Positions 21,149 through 31,663 of a stretch of DNA of 64,000 nucleotides are shown here, piece after piece. Position 1 is the stretch's first letter. Each line of letters opens with the position of its first letter. The stretch comes from Sophora flavescens. Lineage: Eukaryota > Streptophyta > Magnoliopsida > Fabales > Fabaceae. The translations under genes were made by a program, and so were the position numbers. The notes below the pieces were generated by a model. It saw only the letters and a program-made list of their open reading frames with translations. It was not told the DNA's origin and searched no databases. The DNA lies in assembly GCA_030762895.1 (NCBI GenBank), contig CM061065.1:74971676-75035675 (forward strand), written 5' to 3'.

Positions 21149-23779
21149 TGTAACACCCCGATTTTTCTGCTTTCTAAGATCGGTATAAATATAAATAAAC
21201 GTTTATATTTTTAGCTGAAACTTAGAAAATGATTTTGGGAAAACCAAAGTCATATTCATATCATACTTATTTTTGTAAGTATATGGCGAAATGTTTTGTT
21301 GAAAATTCAGACGGAACTCGGTATGCGTTTTTGCCGACAGTAAGATTTTACTGGTCGGAAAACCTAATTTTGACCCAAGAATGAAATGAATTGATTTTAT
21401 ATCTCATTTCCAACGATATAGGTCATTTTGAAAATTTTCAAAATAAATATGTTATTATACTTGATTCGGGCATAAAACCCTAAAATCGGGTAATCGACGG
21501 AGTCGAGAACAGACGCGCAGAGACAAAACCCGACATCAGATGCTGAGATAACTTGTCACCTAGGGTGGTTAGTCATATGGATGACTCACTCATGTCATGA
21601 TTTCTTTCAAATAAAAATCTAGATATTTCTTTAAAATAGTATAAAGACTATTTTACCCTTGGACGATTTTACCCTTGAACTTTCATTGAAATGCCAAGTT
21701 TGTCCCAACAATTTGTGGACACAAATCAGCCACATCACCAACCACGCCTCCCCACATGTTTGTCACGATGGTTTTTTTTTGGAAATTACCATTTTGTCCT
21801 TAATGTTGGATTTTATCACAAATGTGCCATTTTGTAAGATTACTCCTTTGTCCCTAAAAATTTATGTTTGGACCCTTAAGCCCTTGAAAACCACGACCAA
21901 ACCCTCCCAACTGAGCACATTTCACTTCTATAAAAGACCATCTTCATCTTCTTCATCAACTTTGCCATTTTCCATTAAAACTCCTAAGTTACATAGCTTG
22001 ATTTTGTGAAGCAAGTCCTTGAATCTTCATTTGTTTTTGATATTCAAGAGGTGAATCCTATTCTCCTTCCCTAATAATGTCTATGTTCTTCAATAAGTTT
22101 CGTGATTCAAAGTCTATTTCATCTATGTTCATCACTTTTAAGTTTCTAGATCTAGAACTTTGAAAAATCACCATAAATCATAGAAAACTCCTAAAGTTGT
22201 GAAACCAATTTATATGTGCTTATAATCATCCCTACTATCATAATCCAAGAGATTGTGGAAAACAAAATATTCCTCCTCATTTTTTTGAGCATGGCCGAAA
22301 CCTATAGTGAGAGGCGGAGGAACTTAATTTGTTGTTTTTCTACTTGAAAATGATCATAGATCTCATGCTTCTAGGGTACGTACTTGCTAAATCCAAGTTC
22401 TTGTATCAAGTTGAAATTTCTAACCATGTCTTTCATGTCTTGGCCGAAATTCATTAGTGAGGAACTTGAATGATTTTGTTAAGTTTTATCAAAGTGATCA
22501 TGTAATCATCTAGTTAATAAGTGTTTATGTTAAATCTAAGTTGGTTTGTCAAAAATGAAAACCCTAACCCTATGTCCTTGTGTTGGCCGAATTCATGTTT
22601 GTGAGGGTTAGGATGTTTTTGATTCAAACTTTGATGTTTAATCATGTGCTTCAATGACTTAAGCACTTAGGATCATTAATCCGATGGCTTAAGCAAGTTT
22701 AGAAGTTTTGAGCCACTAAAACCTTGGAAGGTCGTGACCTAGCTTAGAGGATTAGGTGTTTGTTTTACTTGTTTTGATTGATTGTTTGGATGTGTTGTTG
22801 AAGGTTAATTATTTTACGGCGTATGAGGGTTTCCGACAATCGACTGAGATCTTTTAATTTCACTGAGGAGCTTCGAGAGGTAAGGGGAGATTACCCGAGG
22901 GATTTTTCTCAATAACCATTTGCTTTTAGTGTAGTATGTATAATTTATATGTGGTTGTGGTTATTTGTTTATGTTGTTTACATTGTGTTGTTTATATGTG
23001 TATCGGTGATTGATCTGCTTTTAATTTATAAAATTATCTGTCGTTGTATATTATATTGCTACGATGTATGATCTGCCTAGTGATATAATTCTGATGATGT
23101 TGTTGAATGTTGTTTGAGAAGCCTGACAGTGGTCAGTGCCCAACCAATTAATCAGATAAAAGCTTTAATATGCTGTTTAAATTATATTCAATGTTTTATG
23201 GGAAATGTTGGAATATAATAGTGGCGGTGTTTTGGAAAAATAATGATTTTTGAGAAATATTATTATTTTAATGATTTATTAATGAAAAAGTGAACTGTGG
23301 GTCACAGATAGTGTGTAACCGTGAAAATATTTTACTACTGCTAATTTTTATGTAAGAAATTCCGTAATATTATAAAAATTCACTTTGTGAAATTAATATT
23401 CGAAAATACCTTATTTGTTAAATAAGAAAATTATTTTAGAAGAAAGGTCAAAGTTGGACTTAAAAACGTTTTCTTTGAAAATCCTAAACGACGGCAAGTT
23501 TCGAAATTATTTACGGCGGGAGTTTAAAAACAGCAGTACTTATTTTGAGAAGAGATTTAATCTCCATTGATTTATTTTTTTGAGTTGAAGTTTATGTAAA
23601 ATAGTTCTTGATGATTTGACGTTATTTCGGGAAAAATGAGTTTCCAAAGGAAAATAGATTTTCTATGATTTGACGTTTTACAAACGAATTTCAAGTAGAA
23701 AGGATTTTCTGTAAATGGGTTTTTCTCAATGACGTATTTCCGGTTACTTGGATAAGTTGCGGAGATCTTATTTTGGATA
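21149..23779 (+). repeat. Tekay right LTR (3' truncated)
   Basis: It starts TGTAACACCCCGATTTTTC directly after the polypurine tract and aligns with 7480-10098. TATA box CTATAAAAG at 21928-21936. At 23779 ('cttattttggat') it departs abruptly from the left LTR into unrelated LTR-like DNA, so about 1.2 kb of its 3' part is missing. Confidence 0.8.
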
Positions 23780-25722
23780 TCCATTTGGAGACAAAAATCC
23801 TTTCCTTCCTCTCTATGCGTAAATTCGGCCATCATCAATAAAACATCATCCAATCACTTGCTTAGAAGATCAAGAGTAGATCCATCATCCTCTAGACATT
23901 CTAAGCCTATTCAATTTCACATAAAAATCCATTTTGAGCTTTCTACAAAAATGGGTATTTATTTGTCAAGAACATCAATCTCGTGATCATCATCCTTTTG
24001 GCTTAAGATAAGTGATCTAAGCCTTGATTCCTATCTTTGGTTATGTCTAAGCTTAGTTGTATAATTCTTTTGGATTTTTTGTGTTGATCTCTAGGTTTTT
24101 GGAAGCAAAACCGTGGCCATCCCTGGGTGAACAACATCTTTTGGGCTTGATTTAAAGTGATCTACAAGAGGTAAGGGGGGATATTACTATTATCCTACCT
24201 TAATGTAGATATGTATGTGGTTTAAAATAATTGTATGTTGGTTTTCAAATCCTAAGTGTTAGGATTATGTATTATTGTTTATGGTTGTTTGATCCTCTTG
24301 GAGGATTTGATTTGATGCTTGGTTGTTGTATGATATGTCATATGGCTGTTTTGGTTCCAATGACCTTAAGTTGGAACCATGATTGTTGTTTACCTGATTG
24401 GTTAAGAAAAATGCTTAATATAATTATTTTAGGCCATTCGGCCATAACTGATTAATGGGGTTTCGAGTTGAGTTAATTTGTTTGAATAATTTTTATAGAG
24501 ATTGAATGGTTATATAAGAATATATAAATTGGTTAGAAGTGAATTGGTTAAGTATATTGAAAGTTATGAACTACTGAAGATAAAAAGACAAAATTGTTTG
24601 AATACTGAGATTTACAGGGACTGTTCTGAAAACTATATCCTCATATGTTTGGATTGTAGCCCTTGGTAATATAAGATTAAAGAAATTGGTTTGACGTTAT
24701 TTGGATTAATACATAAAAAGTTATAAGCTTTTTACTAACAAAGGGCCTTTTTGTAAATATTGCAAAGTATGACACAGAAACGTAAATTCTGGAAAATTTC
24801 ATGGTGAAAAGTATTTTATGAGATAAAAACTTAGCAATTGGTTGGAGGTCATTTGGATTTATATATAAAAAGTTATGAGCTTTTTAATAGTTAAGGACTT
24901 ATTTGCAAATATTGAAAAATATGAGACCCAAAAATATAAATTTTTGGAAATTTGTTGGAAACTGAAAATCATTTCTAAATAAGTTGGTTTGGTGAGATTT
25001 GAAGTTGTAAATAAAAAGTTATAAGGTTTTAAGTAAATAAGGACCTTTTTGCAAATAATGAAAGTTTAGGGACTAAAATGTAATTTTCGAAAATAATTAT
25101 AATAGGACAGTCAAACACTGTTTTATATCTATTAAACTGTTCTAAAACTCCAAAATGAGTTTTGGACTATTAGAGTTTAAATTCATTGAAAAAGGGTTTA
25201 CGTGATTTACAAAATTAGCGACGTTCGGTCAAATTTTAAGAATTTCGTATACATGGAAGGAAAACTTAAAATCAGTGTTTTCAAAATTTTAGTATGAGTA
25301 TTATAACCTAGGAGAGTTATAGATTTGAGGTTAAGAACCATATTTTCAAAAGTACGGCTTTTGAGCCTAAATTCAGTAAAAAAAAGGGCGAGAACTGTCG
25401 CTAAGTGTTTTTAAAGATTTTGAGAAAAATGTTTTGATGATTTTGATACTTAGATATTTTCTATAGAATTAGATTTCAAAATGACTTTGGATTTAAGCCA
25501 AATAAGGTTTTTAGTCTTCAAAGACTATTATTTACATTAAACAGCAAAAACCTAAGTCATAAAGGACTTAGTGAAAATATGAACTTAATGACCTATGACT
25601 TATGGTGAAGCAAGACCATTTGTCATAGAGTGTGGATAATTCAATATCCATACTTCCATAAGACTTAATAGACTCAGAATGATTTGATTTCTTGGAAGCC
25701 AAGAGAAAGGTTCCATTAGAAA
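23780..25722 (+). mobile_element. LTR relic of another chromovirus-type family
   Basis: AT-rich DNA with features of a chromovirus LTR leader: a CT-rich stretch ('cctttccttcctctc'), then 'ctacaagaggtaagggggg', which parallels 'cttcgagaggtaaggggag' in the Tekay LTRs, then long A/T-rich DNA with several variants of 'aaaagttataagctttttac' spaced about 150 bp apart (24715-25030). No ends are visible; the left side is fused to the Tekay LTR and the right side is cut by the CACTA element at 25723. No gene is present. Confidence 0.4.
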
Positions 25723-25739
25723 CACTACTACAGAAAAGG

Positions 25740-25985
25740 GTTTTAATAGCGCACTTTCAATAGTGTTTTAATAAGAAACGCTATTTAAAAAGAGGCGGAA
25801 TGCCTTTAATAGCGTTTCCTTAAGAAAACACTATTTTTGGTGCATCCTAAGATAGTGATTTCTTAAGGAAGTGCTATTTATTCCTGATGGATAGGAATAG
25901 ATAGCGCTTGCTTAAGAAAACACTATCTTATATATAATAATAGACAACATTTTTTTAAGGAAGCATTATCTATTCCTATACCTAA
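25740..25985. repeat. Left subterminal repeat array of the CACTA element
   Basis: About eight degenerate words of the type 'tagcg(c/t)tt.cttaagaaaacactat' in both orientations. In CACTA elements such arrays are the binding sites of the element-encoded DNA-binding protein. Confidence 0.75.
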
Positions 25986-26039
25986 GTATTAGTTCTATCC
26001 ATATGAATAAACTGTTCCCTCTCACGCGAATTTTTATAC

Positions 26040-26340
26040 CATCACTCTCAAATTTGCCTCGCTAGGTCTCCCACGCAAAAAGAAGATGCTGGCCCCTCAA
26101 CTGTCCTCCCCCACTTCGTTGCATCTTCTTCTTCTTCCACCGACGACTGCGCCCCCACCGCTTCAAGTCACTGCTCGCGACTATCTCCCTCCACCGCAGC
26201 TTCTACTGTGTCGTCGTTGCACACACTACCACCACCGCATGTACACTGCATTTTTGTCTCAATTTTTTAGTAATTTAAAGCCAAACATGCACTTGTTGAC
26301 ACCACTAGTGGCTAAGCTCTCATATGTATTCTACTTGTGA
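26040..26340 (+). other. GC-rich segment of unknown origin inside the CACTA element
   Basis: The composition is much more CT/GC-rich than its surroundings. It holds an 84-codon frame from 26086 with Pro/Leu/Ser-rich low-complexity content, which I do not treat as a proven protein. It lies upstream of the MYB-CC exons and could be a captured 5' exon or promoter-proximal fragment. I see no domain. Confidence 0.3.
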
Positions 26341-26689
26341 GAAATCCATGGGTTTACCTGGTAACTTTTTTGCTCTCCTACTTCTAAGATAATATGTGAG
26401 CAACTCTGATATGCAAATGATGACTTGATTAAGGGAATATCTCTCTTGGCTTTATTCACGGTCTTTTTTTTTTTCTTGAAAATAAAAAATAAAATATGGA
26501 TTTGATCTTGCTGATTATTTGTTTTAAACTTCTGATTTACTGAGTTTGAGGGCAAATTCTGGTTTGTGTGTTCGTGTATTTAATCCTTCGTAGTGTATAC
26601 ACAGTAAGTACCTTTGCATACCCCATATTTATTTTTGTTAGGTGTCAATTCATTAATTGACTTATATTATTGTTTCTTTCTTTATGCAG

Positions 26690-28192
26690 GTTGCATGTGG
26701 CTCATATAATTTACATATTGCACAGCTGTCTCCAACAATTTCAGCAGGAAGTGTTTCAACTACTTTTGGAAACTCTGCTTCTAATAGGTCGGTAGTCTCA
26801 AGTAAAACACGTATAAGATGGACTCAGGATCTTCATGAGAAGTTTGCTGAATGTGAAAATCGACTTGGGGGTACTGAGAGTAAGTTACTTGCCAAATTTA
26901 TCAATGGAAAATTACATCAACCTCCATTGATATTTGACTTAATTCCCCTTAACATTTTTCTTGTTTCAAAAGCTATACTAATTTCAATCACCACCCTTCA
27001 AGGAAAACTGATGTAATTTATAAACCAAAAGGGGGTACCAAATGTAATCAAATTAAACTTCAAGGGATGTCAGTATAATTTATACTTTATCAACAGCTAT
27101 GATAATATTATTTGTTGCCTAATTGTAGAGGCAACGCCAAAAGCTATATTAAGGCTGATGGAATCAGATGGATTGACAATCTTCCATGTTAAAAGTCATT
27201 TGCAGAAATATAGAATTGCAAAATACATGCGTGAGTCAACTCATGGTAATTTCTTAGCATAGCTACAACACATAGTTTCCTAATCGTGCCATGTACATTT
27301 GTAGCTTCTTGGTGGTTGAATTTACTAGCATTCACGTCATAAATGGTGATCAAATGTATATGGTAGGTTGTCAATACTCAATACAGAGGATGAGTTTATC
27401 TGTTTTCCTAGGTTTTCATTCATTAATAATTATTGAGACTTTAACAGACCAATGTAACTAAATTGTTCACACTTATTCATGCCTTCGTACTTGGATAGCT
27501 AAAACTGAAGGGATAAATTAGTTATTTTCTTTCCTGATTGACTCCATCTGAAGTCCCAATGCAAAATAATCTAAATTTGTTTACAAGAAAAATATCCCTA
27601 TTGAATTGAGACTTCTCATAATTTTTTATTTCTTACAGACTAAATTGGAGATACATCGTATTTATTTACTCATTTATATATCATTCAATATGGTAGAAAG
27701 CATGGACTACATGAATGACAATGTCTACTCTGTGTTCTACAAAAACAAATACTTTAGGGAGATTACCAACATATTAGAAAGTCACAGTAAAAATACATCA
27801 GGATATGACTGACTGTTTTCTACCGCTTTATTCTTCTCCGATTATTCATAATCTTCATTTCCCTTATTGTTCTTGTTCACTTCCGAATTAGCAGGTTCAC
27901 TTCCCATTCTGGGTCTCAAAAACTGTTTCGTGTTTCAGGGAAATCTGACAGAAGAACCCATGTAGAAAATGTGCATCTTGATGTCAAAACGTAATGTTAT
28001 TTCTGTTGTCTAAACCACTGTTATGATTCTATAATTCCAGTACATCCATTTTTGGTTGTTTTCATATTGTCACAGCTGCTGTTACTCTATAATCTACTAA
28101 ATTTATTGTTATTGATTTGCAGTGGGGTGCAAATTAAAGAGGCACTTCAGCTGCAGTTAGATGTTCAAAGGCTTCTTCATGAACAGCTTGAG
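26690..28192 (+). pseudogene. Captured MYB-CC (PHR/PHL-like) transcription factor fragment, four exons
   Basis: Exons at 26690-26879, 27129-27245, 27939-27990 and 28123-28192, each with AG/GT borders and matching phase. The first two encode the MYB-type DNA-binding domain: RIRWTQDLHEKFAECENRLG, then ATPKAILRLMESDGLTIFHV and KSHLQKYRIAKY. The fourth encodes the coiled-coil signature VQIKEALQLQLDVQRLLHEQ LE with LHEQLE, diagnostic of the MYB-CC family that includes the phosphate-starvation regulators PHR1 and PHL. There is no stop inside the spliced frame. The N-terminal part with the start codon and the C-terminus of the parent gene are missing. It is a transposon-borne copy, not the functional gene, and which family member was the parent cannot be told. 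Confidence 0.88.
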
Positions 28193-28611
28193 GTATATCC
28201 TTCCTATCTGTTTGATGTTGGACCTGGATGTCGTCTTCTTTTTGGCTATTCTCTTCTTTGACTTTTTCTTTTTTAGGAGTCAAATAATCTCCCAAGATTT
28301 TGTGTTCCTAACTAATTTCCCAACATAACACGGGTTAGATTGGAATGTCCTTCATCATCCTCTAGACTAAATGACTAATAACTGGGGTAGAAATGCTTCT
28401 TCAATCTCAATGTTATGTAAAAAAAAAAGGTTTGAACATCGGAATAATTTGAAAATGTGATTTTGCTCAAGCTATCTTTTAACATCAACATGAATGAGCT
28501 TTAATCCCATTAAATGTGTTGACCTGTTACATGCTTCTATTTTAAGTAGCAATAGTTTCTTTTGATGCTACTCTGAATGCATTTCTAACCTCTAATTGTT
28601 TTGTTTTTAAG

Positions 28612-29063
28612 GTTTGGGCTAGTATCTGGTCTGTTTTAGCAAATCACTTTATATCTGCAAGGAGTCATCATGATGAGAAAATTGCTATGTATGCCATAGA
28701 TTCTCTAAGACAACTTGGTATGAAGTATTTAGAGCTTGCTGAATTGGCCAATTTCACTTTCCAAAATGATATTCTCAAACCATTTGTTGTTCTTATGCGC
28801 AATAGTCAAAGTGAATCCAAAAGGAGGCTAATTGTTGATTACATTGTTCAGGTGTAGTAAGCAAAAGTTTCAATTCTTTTTCCATTTGTGATTAATGTCA
28901 TTGGATATATTTACTAAAACTCAGTTGGTACCATTGCTTATTGCAGATGATAAAATCTAAGGTTGGAAGTATAAAGTCTGGGTGGCGTAGTGTATTTATG
29001 ATTTTTACAGCTGCTGCAGATGATGAATTGGAATCAATTGTTGAGAGTGAATTTGAAAACTAA
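28612..29063 (+). pseudogene. Captured BIG-type ARF-GEF fragment, two exons
   Basis: The exon at 28612-28851 (80 codons, phase 0) encodes VWASIWSVLANHFISARSHH, EKIAMYAIDSLRQLGMKYLE and DILKPFVVLMRNSQSESKRR. The exon at 28947-29063 encodes MIKSKVGSIKSGWRSVFMIF, TAAADDELESIVES and ends in TAA. This is the conserved region downstream of the SEC7 domain in plant BIG proteins (brefeldin A-inhibited guanine nucleotide exchange factors for ARF GTPases at the trans-Golgi). The SEC7 catalytic domain itself is not present. The first exon begins in the same phase in which the upstream MYB-CC exon ends. The stop sits where the parent protein would continue, so it was probably created at or after capture. 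Confidence 0.88.
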
Positions 29064-29542
29064 TTTCCCATGTTCATGCTTGCATTCTTCATATCAGTGA
29101 GGATCAGTTTTGGCACATAATTCTTGGGTCATCAAGAACTTTTATTGCTTTATTTTCATCTTGCTCTAGAATTGAAGCTGAGATTTTTCCATTTGGTCTT
29201 ACGATCCTGAAGCTATCCTCCCATAAGTGCTTTATCGATTAATCGATTCAAGGGCATCCAATTTGACCCCCGAATAATCTTAGCTACAGATTTGAAGAGA
29301 CAATAATGCCTTTTTCTGGTATCTTTGACCGACTTAAATTAATTGGGTTGGATGTTGTCATTGTTCTGATTTTGGATTTATTGTGTAGTGTTGCTGCGAT
29401 TAGAAGAGACAATCATACATTGATACTTTTTTTCCTTTTTTTATGGTGGTGATATTGATATCAGACAGATGCAATTATGGCATGCATTTTTGTTTCTAAT
29501 ATTCATACAGTATATTTAATCAAATCTTTACCTTTTTCTTAG

Positions 29543-29897
29543 GAACTATAATCTTGTGGAGCGTATGAGAAAGGGTGGAAAGGACCAAAGTTTTAAGAGT
29601 CTGAAGAGCTCAAAATCAATGCCAGCAAATACTTTCACCAATTCTGGTTCAGGCGACCCACACACACTCAGTCCAAATAGAGCCTATGGTTTGTTTCTTG
29701 GTTCTTTGATCCTAAATTATTCTACATTTTTTATGCTGGTTTTTCCATATTACTATATTTTTCTCATCCTTTTCTGTTTTTCTTTTTGGGTTGATATCTT
29801 TTTGCATGTAGTGCCGAAGCAATTGAGGTAATTGAGGTCTAGTGGAGGAGCAGGTGTGGCTAATTCTTCAGCAGAGATTCAGGCTTTGTCCAAGTAG
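29543..29897 (+). pseudogene. Captured EB1c-like microtubule end-binding protein fragment
   Basis: Exon 29543-29688 encodes NYNLVERMRKGGKDQSFKSL, KSSKSMPANTF and SGSGDPHTLSPNRAY. Exon 29812 to about 29897 encodes VPKQLR, a stop, then LRSSGGAGVANSSAEIQALS K. The pattern NYNxVERxxxGG, PKQxxSxGxG and NSSAExQALSK corresponds to the linker between the calponin-homology domain and the coiled coil of plant EB1c proteins. The stop comes from a local duplication, TTGAGG-TAA-TTGAGG. The calponin-homology and EB1 C-terminal domains are absent. Assignment to EB1c is from memory of the family pattern. Confidence 0.65.
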
Positions 29898-30901
29898 GTA
29901 CACATTGTAGGTAGAAATGTCATGCAAGATACTTCTCCTTTCAGCGTTTGAGCATAACTGGATGCGATACATATTGCATACCCAATAAAGTCATTGTACT
30001 TATAATCTAGGAAATACAGACATGGCATAGGATAGGATACTAAGTGTGTAACTGAGTTAGGTTGTGGATGGGTGATGAAGAGAAAAAACACTTGAACCAA
30101 TCAAATGGATTGATTTGGGTTGGTTCTGGTTTCGTCAACTTCACAATGCAAAACCTAAACAATAATTTGTTGGTTTCGGCGGGTCATTGGGTTGCTTGTT
30201 GATTTTTTTATTTTTTATTTTTTAAAATATGACTTAAAGCTTCTATCATTGTCATAATCAAGTTATGACAAAGTGGGAAAAAATAAACAATGACACAATA
30301 AAAAATAACTTTTAAAGAGGAAGGCAACAAATTTTAAGTATGGATTATGTTAGTATCATGCTTCAGTTGCATCTAAGTAGCATAAACTTTGATATTAAAG
30401 TTAGTACTTAAGACAACAATAATACATAACTACAAGAATTCACGTTAGTCGCAACTCCAAATGAGGATAAACACAAATGCACATTGAATATAACAATTAA
30501 CAAATTGTCAAGTTTCATCAAGTCAACATAAAATAGCAGTCTAGGTTGTTAGAGGTGCAATAAGGAATAACGGTGGACTATGATTGAGGGCAGTCTAATG
30601 TAAGGGAGGACAAAGATAGATTATAGCTCTTGGCATTTCATTTTGGTATTTCTTTTAGGAAGAAACAAATAAACTAACAATTTTGGATTCTCTTAGGCAC
30701 CTCGGTCAATCAACTCTCACTTTTAATTTGTTCAAGCTGATCAGCTTCAATCCAGTACATTTTTTCACTTGCTATTCCCCCGTGTTTTATTTAATCCTTT
30801 AGTTGTAGCATTAGACAATTAAAGGGTACGACATACTCTGATATTATGCTAGCTAGTGTCTCTCCTATATTATTAGATTTGTGTGTATGTGGAAGTTATC
30901 T

Positions 30902-30964
30902 GTATCTGTATCTTATGCAGGCCGACAACAAGGATTTTGTGCGATCACGCAGAAGATGGAAGTC
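30902..30964 (+). pseudogene. Possible captured terminal exon, basic tail
   Basis: After an acceptor-like 'ttatgcag', one frame reads ADNKDFVRSRRRWKSHAHIV and stops. The dense basic residues make it look like a real C-terminal exon, perhaps from the same EB1-like parent. The link is unproven. The DNA between 29898 and 30901 shows no other exon. Confidence 0.3.
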
Positions 30965-31354
30965 GCATGCACACATTGTTTAGAATTATTAGTGTGTTCA
31001 TTAGCTTGTATACATTTTTTTTTTGACAGGATTGTATACATTGTTAGTATGCATGGTTATTGTCTAGTGTAGGTTAGCGACCTTTTGGTTTATGGACTTA
31101 AATATTAGAATTGGTTATGTGTAAGCGTTACTGTGAATTATGGTAAAGAATATTACTTAATTGGTTATATGCATGATTTTGATATTTGGTTTGGTTTATA
31201 TATGCTTACCAATATTGTATGTAAGCTTTGTACATTATATATATGTGTGTGTGTGATGTACCTAAATGCAGTGTTACTGTGAATTGCTGAGTGCAGGTGG
31301 GGAATGTAGGAAAACAAAGTGAAAAATAATAAATAAAAAAAGGGGAGAATAGGT

Positions 31355-31650
31355 AGCGCTTACTTGAAAAAATGCTGCCAAAAGTTACAAATAGACAACG
31401 CTTATTTGAGAAAGCGCTATCTGTTGCAAACTTTAGAAAGCACTTCCTTGAGAAAGCACTGTCTAAAGTATGCAATATATTGTATTATTTCTAACTTTAG
31501 ACAGCGCTTTCTTACGGAAGCGCTACCTATTCCGACTTTTTGTAGCACTTTTTTTAGCGCTGTTGAATCTCTCCCACCTTCAGCAGCGGGTGAATAGATA
31601 GCGCTTGAAAGTGCTACTAAAGGCAAAAAAAAAGCGCTATTAAAACCCTT
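31355..31650. repeat. Right subterminal repeat array of the CACTA element
   Basis: About nine 'agcgctttcttaaggaagcgct'-like words in both orientations, mirroring the left array. The (TG)n-rich and A-rich DNA before it (31240-31350) holds no gene. Confidence 0.75.
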
Positions 31651-31663
31651 TTCTGTAGTAGTG

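Larger units (their letters stand above)
7480..23779 (+). mobile_element. Tekay/Del-type chromovirus, pol-deleted, with nested Athila element
   Basis: Ty3/gypsy element in plus orientation. Parts: left LTR 7480-19202 (interrupted by the Athila insertion), tRNA-iMet-type primer site at 19207, broken gag 19386-20556, degenerate protease-like DNA to 21120, polypurine tract, and right LTR from 21149. RT, RNase H and integrase are missing, so it was mobilised in trans if it moved in this form. The left end abuts the copia ORF. The right LTR lacks about its last 1.2 kb and fuses at 23779 to a different LTR relic, so no target duplication remains. Confidence 0.75.
25723..31663 (+). mobile_element. 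Non-autonomous CACTA transposon carrying three host-gene fragments
   Basis: The two ends are perfect 30-bp terminal inverted repeats (25723-25752 and 31634-31663) starting CACTACTACAGAAAAGGG. They are flanked by AAA on both sides, the 3-bp target duplication of CACTA (En/Spm) elements. Both subterminal regions hold arrays of 'agcgct..cttaag..agcgct' words. No transposase or TNPA-like ORF is present. The interior carries exon-intron pieces of a MYB-CC gene, a BIG ARF-GEF gene and an EB1c-like gene, all in plus orientation. This is transduplication of the type described for Pack-CACTA elements. Identical TIRs suggest relatively recent activity in trans. Confidence 0.9.

Noticed and set aside
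26690..29063. An ordinary host gene encoding a PHR-like protein
   Set aside because: The exons lie between CACTA termini, lack the parent's start and end, and switch to a different gene family after the fourth exon.
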